From NCBI RefSeq assembly GCF_030269665.1, contig NZ_BSTS01000003.1, positions 124,001 to 188,000 of the forward strand: a stretch of 64,000 nt of DNA, read 5' to 3'. The DNA comes from Actinomycetospora sp. NBRC 106375. Lineage in GTDB: Bacteria > Actinomycetota > Actinomycetes > Mycobacteriales > Pseudonocardiaceae. A model generated the notes under the pieces. It saw nothing but the letters and a program-made list of their open reading frames with translations, was not told where the DNA came from and searched no databases. This document shows, piece by piece, positions 30,761 through 40,794 of the stretch. Every line of letters starts with the position of its first letter. Position 1 is the first letter of the stretch. Both the position numbers and the translations under genes were made by a program.

Positions 30761-31456
30761 GTGGTCATCACCCCGCAGCGCAACATCGTGTCGAGGACGT
30801 GGGGCACCTCGGTCGGCAGGAAGTCGGTCATGGCCGTGACCGGCGTGATCTTCCTGCTGTTCGTCATCGCCCACATGCTCGGCAACCTGAAGATCTTCTT
30901 TGGGATCACGGCGTTCGACGAGTACTCCGAGCACCTGCGCACCCTCGGCGCCGAGATCTTCGGCTACTCGGGTGTCCTGTGGATCCTGCGTGTCGTGCTG
31001 CTCGCCAGCGTGGTGCTGCACATGTGGGCGGCGATCTCGCTCTGGTACCGGGCCAAGAGGGCCCGCCCCGTCGGCTACCAGCACCGCCCGAGCTGGCAGG
31101 GCAGCTACGCGGCCCGCACGATGCGCTGGGGCGGCGTGATCATCGCGCTGTTCGTGGTGTGGCACATCCTCGACCTGACGACCGGCACGGTGAACCCCGC
31201 GCCGGCCGGGTCCGGGGCCTACGAGAAGCTCGTCGCGAGCTTCGACCGGCCCGTCGTGGCGATCTTCTACATCCTCGCGATGCTGGCCCTCGGGCTGCAC
31301 ATCCGGCACGGCCTCTGGTCGGCCCTGCAGACGTTCGGCGCGAACAGCGCGCTGAAGCAGAACGCGCTCAAGACCCTGGCCTTCGTCGTCGCCGCGGTGA
31401 TCACAGTCGGTTTCGTGATCATCCCCGTCTCCGTCATGACCGGTCTGGTGAGGTGA
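30761..31456 (+). CDS. sdhC: Succinate dehydrogenase cytochrome b subunit
   Basis: 231 residues, five predicted transmembrane helices; the single-subunit diheme b558 type of actinobacteria and Bacillus, not the separate SdhC/SdhD pair. Histidines in helices ([35 protein letters not shown]) fit heme axial ligands. It anchors SdhAB and passes electrons to menaquinone. I use the GTG at 30761 because conserved sequence ([11 protein letters not shown]) begins shortly after and the promoter predicts a leaderless message; a longer reading from 30674 would run through the LysR operator. Confidence 0.93.
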   Translation: MVITPQRNIVSRTWGTSVGRKSVMAVTGVIFLLFVIAHMLGNLKIFFGITAFDEYSEHLRTLGAEIFGYSGVLWILRVVLLASVVLHMWAAISLWYRAKRARPVGYQHRPSWQGSYAARTMRWGGVIIALFVVWHILDLTTGTVNPAPAGSGAYEKLVASFDRPVVAIFYILAMLALGLHIRHGLWSALQTFGANSALKQNALKTLAFVVAAVITVGFVIIPVSVMTGLVR

Positions 31457-31458
31457 CC

Positions 31459-33431
<1,973 letters not shown>

Positions 33432-33435
<4 letters not shown>

Positions 33436-34187
33436 GACTCACCCTGCGCATCTGGCGCCAGCCGTCGGCGGACGCCAAGGGCAAGATGAAGAAGTACGTG
33501 CTCGACGACGTCGAACCCGACATGTCGTTCCTCGAGATGCTCGACGTGCTCAACGAGAAGCTGATCCTCGACGACGAGGACCCGGTCTCGTTCGACCACG
33601 ACTGCCGCGAGGGCATCTGCGGCTCGTGCGCGATGGTCATCAACGGGACCCCGCACGGCCCGCAGAAGAACACCACCACCTGCCAGCTCCACATGCGGCA
33701 CTTCAACGACGGCGACACGATCGACGTCGAGCCGTGGCGGGCGCGGGCGTTCCCGGTGGTCAAGGACCTCGTCACCGACCGCAGCGCCTTCGACGAGATC
33801 ATCAAGGCCGGCGGCTACATCTCGGTCAACACCGGCTCGGCGCCCGAGGCGCACGCGATCCCGGTGGACAAGGTCTCGGCCGACGACGCCTTCGACGCCG
33901 CCACCTGTATCGGCTGCGGCGCCTGCGTCGCGGCGTGCCCGAACGGCAGCTCGATGCTGTTCACCTCGGCCAAGGTCACCCACCTCGGCCTGCTCCCGCA
34001 GGGGCAGCCGGAGCGGGCGACGCGGGCGATGAACATGCTCGCGAAGCAGGACGAGCTGGACTTCGGCGGGTGCACCAACGTCGGCGCCTGCCACGAGGTG
34101 TGCCCCAAGGGCATCCCGCTGGCCTCGATCGCCCAGCTCAACCACGACGTCCTCGGCGCCACCCTGTCGGGCGCGCGCTCGGACTAG
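33432..34187 (+). CDS. sdhB: Succinate dehydrogenase iron-sulfur subunit
   Basis: 251 residues. The [2Fe-2S] ligands are in [15 protein letters not shown]; the second domain has [12 protein letters not shown] and C...[10 protein letters not shown] for the [4Fe-4S] and [3Fe-4S] clusters. It carries electrons from SdhA to the cytochrome b subunit. The GTG-type start overlaps the sdhA stop. Confidence 0.96.
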
Positions 34188-34214
34188 CACCGGGGCGCCC
34201 CCACCGGACGCGGC

Positions 34215-35147
34215 TCAGGACGCCGGCAGCGCCGGGATCCGGGCGGCGGTGACGGTGACGTCGCCGGCCCCGGTGCGGGCGCGCACGCTCAAGGGGCCGC
34301 CGTCGGGGTGCTCGGGGCGGTCGGCGCGCACCGGGAGCTCGCTGCGCACCCGCCCGACGGTGGCGTCGAGGCGCACCCGGGCGTCGACGCCGGGGTGGAC
34401 GCCGACGCGGAGCGACCCGACGCCCGTGCCGAGCTCGACCTCGCCGGTGACGGCGTCGGCGACCTCGACGTCGCCGGCCGCGGCGCGCACCGCCACGTCG
34501 GCGCGCACCTCGCCGAGCCGGACCCGCCCGGCGCCGGTGGTGATCTCGGCGGGGGCGAGCACGTGGTCGACGCGCACGCCGCCGGCACCGCCGCTCATGC
34601 GCAGCGGGGCGCCGAGGCGCCCGATGCGGACCTCGCCGGCGCCGCAGCGCAGCTCCGTGCGCCCGGCGACCTCGTCCAGGCTCACCTCCCCGGTGCCGGA
34701 CACGGAGACCTCGCCGGCCCGGCCCTCGACGGCGATCCGCGCGGCGCCGGCCCGCACCCGCAGGTCGGAGTCGGCGGGCGCCTGCACCGTGACCGCGAGC
34801 GGCACGCCGCGCAGGCTCCAGTCGCGGGGTCCGCGCACCGTCAGCCGGCGGGCGTCGGCGTCCCAGTCGAGCGTGGTGGCGGCGACCGCGGCCTCGGCGC
34901 GCTCGTCGGGCGAGGACGGACCCTCGGACAGGCGCTCCCCGAGGAGCCCGAGCAGGCCCGAGATCCCGCGCAGCCAGCCGGGCGGTGCCTCGGGATCGGC
35001 CTCGACGCGGACCCGCACGGCGGCGGTGTCGGTCGCGGTGTCGGTGGTGGCGCCCGACAGGGTCACGCGCACCGTCCCGGCGTCGAGGGCGAGGTCGAGC
35101 GTCGCCGGGCCCGGCCCGTCCCCGACGACCTCGCGGGCGGGGGTCAT
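34215..35147 (-). CDS. DUF4097-like beta-helix protein
   Basis: 310 residues. The C-terminal ~170 residues are a run of short repeats (EVSVSGTGEVSLDEVAG; ELRCGAGEVRIG; EITTGAGRVRLG; AVRAAAGDVEV), which is the DUF4097/adhesin-like right-handed beta-helix pattern. No signal peptide or membrane helix is visible, so it is presumably cytosolic. Its ATG overlaps the stop of the ribbon-helix-helix gene by four bases; DUF4097 proteins are often paired with small regulators, but the job of the pair is unknown. Confidence 0.65.
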   Translation of the reverse strand: MTPAREVVGDGPGPATLDLALDAGTVRVTLSGATTDTATDTAAVRVRVEADPEAPPGWLRGISGLLGLLGERLSEGPSSPDERAEAAVAATTLDWDADARRLTVRGPRDWSLRGVPLAVTVQAPADSDLRVRAGAARIAVEGRAGEVSVSGTGEVSLDEVAGRTELRCGAGEVRIGRLGAPLRMSGGAGGVRVDHVLAPAEITTGAGRVRLGEVRADVAVRAAAGDVEVADAVTGEVELGTGVGSLRVGVHPGVDARVRLDATVGRVRSELPVRADRPEHPDGGPLSVRARTGAGDVTVTAARIPALPAS

Positions 35148-35980
35148 CCCTTCACCCAGCCGGCCACGCCGCCGTCGCCGCCGTCGCCGCCGTCGCCACC
35201 GTCGCCACCGTCGTCCTTCTTCTCGGACTCCTCGGACGAGCCGGAGGAACCGGTGGCGCCTCCCGGGGGAGTGGAGGACCCCGGCGCACCCTGGTCCCAC
35301 CCCTTCTGCCAGTTCTCGTCGCGCTCGGAGGAACGGTCGGCGTCCCAGCCGCCCTCCCACCGGCCGCCCCACGGGCCACCCCGGTGGCCGCCATACTGGC
35401 CCTTGAGGGCGCCCTGGACGGCCTGGCCGATCCAGGAGTTCAGTGACATCCCCTGCGCCGCGGCGGCGCGCTCGGCCTGTCCCTTGATCTGGTCGACCAG
35501 ACGCAGGGTCATCCGCGAGATGTCGCCCATGTCCGGCCCGCCCGGACCGCCGGGCCCGCCGGAGCCCTGGCCGCCGAAGCCCTGACCGAAGCCCTGACCG
35601 AAGCCCTGGCCGAAGCCCTGGCCGAAGCCCGGCCCGGGCGGCGGCGGGGGCGTGGGGCCGTGCCCGCCGGGGCCCCCGTTCGGCGCGCCGGCGAACGGCG
35701 ACGACGACGGGCCGGCGAAGAAGCCGTCCTCGGCCGCGGGGTCGCGATCGACCACGACGTTCACCTCGCGGCCCGACAGGCGCAGGGAGACGGTGCGGTC
35801 GCCGAGGGACTCGGAGACCTCACCGGCGAGGTCGGACAGGGCGTTCATGAGCGCCAGCCGGACGGCGGGCTCGAGGGCGGCGGCGAGGGAGGTGCCCGCC
35901 CGGGCGGTGGCCTCGTCGCCGACCGCGGCGGCCGCGGCGAGGTCGTCGCGCAGGGCGGCGACGTACGGTGTCAGGTCCAT
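35144..35980 (-). CDS. Ribbon-helix-helix (HicB/Arc-like) DNA-binding protein with a Gly-rich linker
   Basis: 278 residues. The N-terminal ~90 residues are helical then beta (TVSLRLSGREVNVVV). A Gly/Pro linker follows with four to five GFGQ repeats (residues ~122-140). The ribbon-helix-helix motif is at about residues 155-190: SRMTLRLVDQIKGQAERAAAAQGMSLNSWIGQAVQGAL, in two parts. The tail is Gly/Asp repeats (GGDGGDGGDGG). Three copies of a 9-base half-site lie at its own start, so it very likely represses itself and the coupled DUF4097 gene. Confidence 0.7.
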   Translation of the reverse strand: MDLTPYVAALRDDLAAAAAVGDEATARAGTSLAAALEPAVRLALMNALSDLAGEVSESLGDRTVSLRLSGREVNVVVDRDPAAEDGFFAGPSSSPFAGAPNGGPGGHGPTPPPPPGPGFGQGFGQGFGQGFGQGFGGQGSGGPGGPGGPDMGDISRMTLRLVDQIKGQAERAAAAQGMSLNSWIGQAVQGALKGQYGGHRGGPWGGRWEGGWDADRSSERDENWQKGWDQGAPGSSTPPGGATGSSGSSEESEKKDDGGDGGDGGDGGDGGVAGWVKG

Positions 35981-36029
35981 GACACCACTGTGACACCACA
36001 ACGCCGAAGCCGCCACCATCGTGGTGTCA
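35980..36029. promoter_or_regulatory. Triple half-site operator for the RHH protein
   Basis: TGACACCAC occurs at 35980-35988 and 35991-35999, eleven bases apart (one helical turn), and inverted (GTGGTGTCA) at 36021-36029. The first copy touches the RHH start codon. The other two flank the region between this gene and thyX. Confidence 0.6.
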
Positions 36030-36064
36030 GTCCGCCGTGGGCGAACGTTGTCGGAGGCGGCTTG

Positions 36065-36070
36065 TACCGT
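36065..36070 (+). promoter_or_regulatory. Putative -10 element of thyX
   Basis: TACCGT, the same hexamer as at sdhC, placed so that transcription would begin at or one base before the thyX GTG at 36078. No ribosome binding site precedes that GTG. Confidence 0.35.
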
Positions 36071-36077
36071 GACGAGC

Positions 36078-36830
36078 GTGCCCGAGACCGTGCAGCCCGA
36101 GGTCACGCTGATCGCGAAGACGGAGTTCCGCGCGCCGCCCGGGGTGCCGTGGGAGACCGACGCCGACGGCGGGCAGGCGCTCGCCGAGTTCGCCGGCCGG
36201 GCGTGCTACCAGTCGTGGAGCAAGCCCAACCCGGCGACGGCGTCCAACGCCGGGTACCTGCGCCACATCCTCGAGGTCGGGCACCTCTCGGTGCTCGAGC
36301 ACGGCACGGTCAGCTTCTACCTCACCGGCATGTCGCGCAGCCTCACCCACGAGCTCATCCGGCACCGGCACTTCTCGTACTCGCAGCTCTCCCAGCGCTA
36401 CGTCCCGGAGAAGGACGCCGCGATGGTCGAGCCCGACGTCATCGCGGACGACCCGGAGCTGCACCAGCTCTTCGCGGAGGCGAGCGCCGCGGCCCTCGCG
36501 TCCTACGAGAAGCTCCTGGCCGGGCTCGAGGAGCGCTTCGCCGACGAGCCCAACCGCACGCTGCGCCGCAAGCAGGCCCGCCAGGCCGCCCGTGCCGTGC
36601 TGCCCAACGCCACCGAGACGCGCCTCGTCGTCACGGGCAACTACCGCGCCTGGCGGCACTTCATCGCGATGCGGGCGAGCGAGCACGCGGACGTCGAGAT
36701 CCGCGATCTCGCCATCGCGTGCCTCAAGGTCCTGCAGGACGAGGTGCCCAACGTGTTCGCCGACTTCGAGATCACCGCCCTGCCCAGCGGCTCGGAGGTC
36801 GCGAGCAGCCCGTTCGTCGCCGAGGGCTGA
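36078..36830 (+). CDS. thyX: FAD-dependent thymidylate synthase
   Basis: 250 residues, the same length as the mycobacterial enzyme. The ThyX signature RHRxxS is RHRHFS at residues 95-100, followed by YSQLSQRY; the [18 protein letters not shown] and [11 protein letters not shown] blocks, which bind FAD and dUMP, are intact. It makes dTMP using methylenetetrahydrofolate and NADPH. I chose the GTG at 36078 because the N-terminus then aligns residue for residue with Mycobacterium ThyX; a GTG at 36069 is the alternative. Confidence 0.96.
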   Translation: MPETVQPEVTLIAKTEFRAPPGVPWETDADGGQALAEFAGRACYQSWSKPNPATASNAGYLRHILEVGHLSVLEHGTVSFYLTGMSRSLTHELIRHRHFSYSQLSQRYVPEKDAAMVEPDVIADDPELHQLFAEASAAALASYEKLLAGLEERFADEPNRTLRRKQARQAARAVLPNATETRLVVTGNYRAWRHFIAMRASEHADVEIRDLAIACLKVLQDEVPNVFADFEITALPSGSEVASSPFVAEG

Positions 36831-36842
36831 GTGTGCCGAGCC

Positions 36843-36880
36843 CGGGTGGGCCACCGGCGTGAGCGCGGGTGGGCCACCGG
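36843..36880. repeat. Tandem palindrome pair downstream of thyX
   Basis: The 15-base sequence CGGGTGGGCCACCGG occurs at 36843-36857 and again at 36866-36880; each copy is nearly self-complementary. It lies between thyX and the TIGR03085-like gene and can act as a double hairpin. Confidence 0.5.
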
Positions 36881-36893
36881 GTAGGAGGACTGC

Positions 36894-37526
36894 ATGAGTG
36901 CCGCCCAGATCGCCGACGCCGAGCGTCGCGATCTCGCCGACCTGTTCCTGCGCCTGGGTCCCGACCGACCCACGCTGTGCGGGGATTGGACGACGCGCGA
37001 TCTCCTGGCGCACCTGATCACGCGTGAGCGGCGGCCCGACGCCGCGCCGGGCATCCTGATCCCGCCGCTGGCCGCATGGACCCAGCACGTGCAGTCCGGC
37101 GTGGCGCGCAGTGACTTCGGCGAGCTGGTGGCGACGATGCGCTCGGGCCCGCCGTTCTGGAGCCCGATGGCGCTGCCCCCGCTGCGCGCGGTCGACGTGC
37201 AGGAGTTCTTCATCCACCACGAGGACGTACGGCGCGCCCAGGACGGATGGTCGCCGCGGCCGCCGGACGCGGCGCGCGACCGCGTGCTGTGGCGGATGGC
37301 CGGCCTCCTCGGCCGGCTGAGCTACCGGTCCAGCCCGGTGGCCGTCACCCTGCGCCGGCCCGACGGCGAGGAGCACGCCGTGCGCTCGGGCCCGCGCACC
37401 GTCATCCTCACCGGGGAGCCCGGTGAGCTGCTGCTGCACGCGGCGGGACGCGACGAGTGCGTCGTGCACCCCGAGGGCGAGCCCGCCGACGTCGCCGCCG
37501 TGATGGCGCTCGACCGCGGCCTGTAG
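36894..37526 (+). CDS. TIGR03085-like metal-binding protein (maleylpyruvate isomerase/DinB fold)
   Basis: 210 residues. The N-terminal AERRDLADLFLRLGPDRPTLCGDWTTRDLLAHLITRERRPDAA, with its conserved His in the DLLAHL helix, and the EFFIHHEDVRRAQ segment mark this actinobacterial subfamily of the DinB-like four-helix fold; two histidine clusters could hold a divalent metal. The substrate is unknown. GTAGGAGGA lies before the ATG. In Mycobacterium the gene between thyX and rnj is dapA, so this protein occupies that place here. Confidence 0.8.
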   Translation: MSAAQIADAERRDLADLFLRLGPDRPTLCGDWTTRDLLAHLITRERRPDAAPGILIPPLAAWTQHVQSGVARSDFGELVATMRSGPPFWSPMALPPLRAVDVQEFFIHHEDVRRAQDGWSPRPPDAARDRVLWRMAGLLGRLSYRSSPVAVTLRRPDGEEHAVRSGPRTVILTGEPGELLLHAAGRDECVVHPEGEPADVAAVMALDRGL

Positions 37527-37629
37527 ACGGCCGCACCCACACTTCCCCGCCCCCGGCGGCGACCGCCGCCCCGCACCAGGAGGACCCGATCACCGCACGT
37601 CCCACGCTCCCGTCCCCGGGAGCCGCCCG

Positions 37630-39402
37630 ATGAGCCGTTCCACCGCCCGCCGCCAGGACCAGAACAAGGCCGAGCAGGGCTCCCACGACCACGACTGCGC
37701 CCGGGGCTCCGGCGTCCCCACGCAGTCGGTCCCCGGCTCCGAGGGCACGCCGCCGCCGACGCCCGAGGGCGCCCTGCGCGTCGTCGCGCTCGGCGGCATC
37801 GGCGAGATCGGCCGGAACATGACCGTGCTCGAGTACGGCGGCCGGCTGCTGATCGTCGACTGCGGCGTGCTCTTCCCGTCCGAGGACTCGCCCGGCGTCG
37901 ACCTGATCCTGCCCGACTTCCGGGCCGTCGAGGACCGTCTCGACGACGTCGACGCGCTGGTGCTCACCCACGGGCACGAGGACCACATCGGCGCCGTGCC
38001 GTTCCTGCTGCGCCAGCGTCCCGACCTCCTGGTCGTGGGCTCGAGGTTCACGCTCGCGCTGGTCGAGGCCAAGTGCCGGGAGCACCGGCTCACCCCGCAC
38101 CTGCTCGAGGTCCGCGAGGGCGAGCGCAACCACCACGGCACGTTCGACTGCGAGTTCTTCGCGGTCAACCACTCGATCCCCGACGCGCTCGCCGTGGCCG
38201 TGCGCACGCCCGGGGGCACCGTGCTGCACACCGGCGACATCAAGCTCGACCAGCTCCCGCTCGACGGGCGCCTCACCGACCTCGCGGGCTTCTCGCGCCT
38301 CGGCGACGAAGGTGTCGACCTGCTGCTCGTCGACTCGACCAACGCCGAGGTCCCGGGCTTCGTCACCCCGGAGCGCGACATCGCGCCGGTGATCGACGAC
38401 GTGTTCCGCAAGGCACCGAGCCGCCTGATCGTCGCGTGCTTCGCGAGCCACGTGCACCGCGTCCAGCAGGTGCTCGACGCGGCGGCGAAGCACGGCCGCA
38501 AGGTGTGCTTCACCGGGCGCTCGATGGTGCGGAACATGGGCATCGCGACCGACCTCGGCCTCCTGCACGTGCCCGAGGGCCTGCTCGTCGAGCTCGACGA
38601 CGCCCTCGCGATGCCCGAGAAGGACGTCGTGCTCGTCTCGACGGGATCGCAGGGTGAACCGCTGTCCGCCCTGGGGCGCATGGCGCGCGGCGACCACCGC
38701 CAGATCACGATCACCCCGGGCGACACCGTCGTCCTGCTCTCGAGCCTCATCCCCGGCAACGAGACCGCCGTGTTCGCGGTGATCAACGGCCTGACGCGGC
38801 TCGGCGCCGACGTGGTGCACTCCGGGGTCGCCAAGGTCCACGTCTCGGGCCATGCGAGCGCCGGCGAGCTGATGTTCCTCTACAACGCGCTGCGGCCCCG
38901 CAACGTCATGCCGGTGCACGGCGAATGGCGCCACCTGCGGGCCAACGCCGAGATCGCCCGGCGCACCGGGGTGGAGAACGTGGTGATCGCCGAGGACGGC
39001 GTCGTCGTCGACCTCGTCGAGCGCCGGGCCGCGATCTCCGGGCGCGTCGAGGTCGGCCACGTCTACGTCGACGGCAACCAGGTCGGTGACGTCGGCGAGT
39101 CGACGCTCTCGGATCGCACGGTCCTCGGGGAGGGCGGCTTCATCGCGATCACCGTCGCCGTCGAGGCCGCGACGGGCCGCGCGCTGTCCGCGCCGCGGAT
39201 CTCCGGGCGCGGGTTCTCCGACGATCCCAAGGCGCTCGAGGACGTGGTCTCGCTCGTCGAGATGGAGCTCTCGCGCACCGAGGCCGAGGGCATCACCGAT
39301 ACCCACCGGATCGCCCAGGCGGTGCGCCGCGTGGTCGGCAAGTGGGTGGGCGAGACCTACCGCCGCCGTCCGATGATCGTCCCGACGGTCCTGCCCGTGT
39401 AG
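37630..39402 (+). CDS. rnj: Ribonuclease J
   Basis: 590 residues. The metallo-beta-lactamase motif HGHEDH is at residues 114-119, with the beta-CASP domain (STGSQGEPLSAL; HVSGHASAGELM) and the C-terminal domain following. RNase J has both 5'-3' exonuclease and endonuclease activity in mRNA decay and rRNA maturation. The N-terminal ~45 residues are charged and disordered, as in actinobacterial RNase J, and the true start may be within it. Confidence 0.95.
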   Translation: MSRSTARRQDQNKAEQGSHDHDCARGSGVPTQSVPGSEGTPPPTPEGALRVVALGGIGEIGRNMTVLEYGGRLLIVDCGVLFPSEDSPGVDLILPDFRAVEDRLDDVDALVLTHGHEDHIGAVPFLLRQRPDLLVVGSRFTLALVEAKCREHRLTPHLLEVREGERNHHGTFDCEFFAVNHSIPDALAVAVRTPGGTVLHTGDIKLDQLPLDGRLTDLAGFSRLGDEGVDLLLVDSTNAEVPGFVTPERDIAPVIDDVFRKAPSRLIVACFASHVHRVQQVLDAAAKHGRKVCFTGRSMVRNMGIATDLGLLHVPEGLLVELDDALAMPEKDVVLVSTGSQGEPLSALGRMARGDHRQITITPGDTVVLLSSLIPGNETAVFAVINGLTRLGADVVHSGVAKVHVSGHASAGELMFLYNALRPRNVMPVHGEWRHLRANAEIARRTGVENVVIAEDGVVVDLVERRAAISGRVEVGHVYVDGNQVGDVGESTLSDRTVLGEGGFIAITVAVEAATGRALSAPRISGRGFSDDPKALEDVVSLVEMELSRTEAEGITDTHRIAQAVRRVVGKWVGETYRRRPMIVPTVLPV

Positions 39403-39413
39403 GGGCGGCGGGC

Positions 39414-39800
39414 TCAGCGGCGCCGGATCGTCTTCTCGAGGTGGAGACGCACCGGCGCCCACAGGTTCGGCAGCACCATGTCGACCTGGTCGTGGAGGTA
39501 CCAGCCGGCGCGCACGCTGTCCGGGATCTCCTCCGGGTCGACCTCGTGCACCGGCCGTGCGGCGACGTAGATGGTCGCGATGCCGTCGTGGTTGAAGCGC
39601 CCGAGCTGGCGGCCCGCGCGGATCTCGACGCCCGTCTCCTCGCGGCACCCGCGCTCCGCGGTCGCGCCGGGCGACTCGCGGGCCTGCGGGCGCCCGCCGG
39701 GGAGCACGGCCGGCGGGATCTCCCCCGGCCGGTGGACGAGCAGGAGCCGACCCGGCGGCGCCGTCACCACGGCCAGCACCAGCTGCGCGTCCCGGCTCAT
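39414..39800 (-). CDS. NUDIX hydrolase with an altered Nudix box
   Basis: 128 residues. The Nudix box region reads GRPQARESPGATAERGCREETGVE; compared with the consensus (GX5EX7REUXEEXGU) the Glu after the conserved Arg is Gly, while the EE pair that binds metal is kept. Members remove pyrophosphate-linked moieties; the substrate is unknown. It converges on rnj with eleven bases between stops. Confidence 0.8.
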   Translation of the reverse strand: MSRDAQLVLAVVTAPPGRLLLVHRPGEIPPAVLPGGRPQARESPGATAERGCREETGVEIRAGRQLGRFNHDGIATIYVAARPVHEVDPEEIPDSVRAGWYLHDQVDMVLPNLWAPVRLHLEKTIRRR

Positions 39801-39838
39801 CCGTCCCTCCCTGCGCTCGGCCGCTTAGGCTACGGCGG

Positions 39839-40450
39839 GTGACCACCACCCAGGGCGCACAGGTGACCACACCGGCCGGCCGTGTCGCCGCCCGCATCAC
39901 GACGGTCACTTCGCCGACGCTGCTGCTCGCGGTGCTCTACCCGGTGGTGGGCGCGCTCGCGGCGGGGCCGGTGGGGGTCGCGTGGTCACTGATCGGGATG
40001 CTGTTCACCGTGGCGGTCCCGGCCTTCATCGTCGACCGTGGCGTGCGCACGGGGCGCTACACCGACCACCACCTGCGCGAACGCGAGCAGCGGGCGGTCC
40101 CGCTCGGGCTGGCGGCGCTCTCGGTCGCGATCGGGGTCGTGGTGCTGTTCGTCCTGGGCGCGCCGCGGGCGATCACGGCGCTGCAGCTCGCCGTGCTGGT
40201 CACGGTCGCGGTCGCCACCGGCATCACGCTGGTCTGGAAGGTCAGCTTCCACACCGCGGTCGTCGCCGCCGCGGCCGCCGTCCTCACGCTGCTGGGCGGA
40301 CCCTGGTGGGCGCTCGCATGGCTCGCCGTCCCCGCCGTCGGGTGGGCCCGGCTCGTGCTGCGGGCGCACACCCTCGCCCAGGTGCTCGCCGGGCTCGTCG
40401 TCGGCGCGGGCGTGAGCACGGCGGTGCTGCTGCTCGCCGGGGTGCCGTGA
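39839..40450 (+). CDS. PAP2-like integral membrane protein
   Basis: 203 residues with about six hydrophobic helices. Late in the protein, KVSFHTAVVAAAA and ARLVLRAHTLAQVLAGLVVG resemble the second and third signature motifs of the PAP2 phosphatase family, with His residues at the expected places, though the first (KX6RP) motif is not clear. It may be a lipid phosphatase or a divergent, inactive member. The start shown is a GTG 38 bases from the divergent NUDIX start. Confidence 0.65.
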   Translation: MTTTQGAQVTTPAGRVAARITTVTSPTLLLAVLYPVVGALAAGPVGVAWSLIGMLFTVAVPAFIVDRGVRTGRYTDHHLREREQRAVPLGLAALSVAIGVVVLFVLGAPRAITALQLAVLVTVAVATGITLVWKVSFHTAVVAAAAAVLTLLGGPWWALAWLAVPAVGWARLVLRAHTLAQVLAGLVVGAGVSTAVLLLAGVP

Positions 40451-40794
40451 GAACCGGACGAGGCCTGCGCCGCGTCGATCGGACCGACCGCACACCGCGG
40501 TGGGCGCTGGTCGCCCGGTACACCGGGCTGCGGCGCCGGCTCACGGGTCCCGCCACGGTCGCCCTCACCGCGGCCGGCGTCGACCACGCCGCGAGCTGCC
40601 GGGGGAGCGGGACGGGCTCCCGGGTCACCACTGGGCCTCCTGACCACGGCGGACGAGCCTGTCCAGCGGGGTCACCTGCTGCGGCTGTGCGAGTGACGCG
40701 ACCCACTTTCCCCAAGAGAATCGAGGGGTCAGCCCGCCACGGCGGCTCTCGACAGGGCCGTCAGGGCCAGCGCGACGTTCACCGAGGAGCGCCC
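40451..40794. other. 344-base gap upstream of the formaldehyde dehydrogenase gene
   Basis: A continuous open frame runs through this stretch into the dehydrogenase, but its composition (Arg/Gly/Thr-rich, no conserved segment) and the strong ribosome binding site right before 40795 argue against an extension. An AT-richer stretch near 40708-40725 (CTTTCCCCAAGAGAATC) is the most likely place for a promoter. Confidence 0.5.

Noticed and set aside
35160-35215. CGCCGTCGC tandem repeat as a possible regulatory microsatellite
   Set aside because: It encodes the Gly-Gly-Asp tail of the ribbon-helix-helix protein and is explained by coding.
40447-40794. N-terminal extension of formaldehyde dehydrogenase from a GTG overlapping the PAP2-like stop
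   Set aside because: In frame, but the extension has no conserved segment, and a good ribosome binding site sits right before the ATG at 40795, where the family N-terminus begins.
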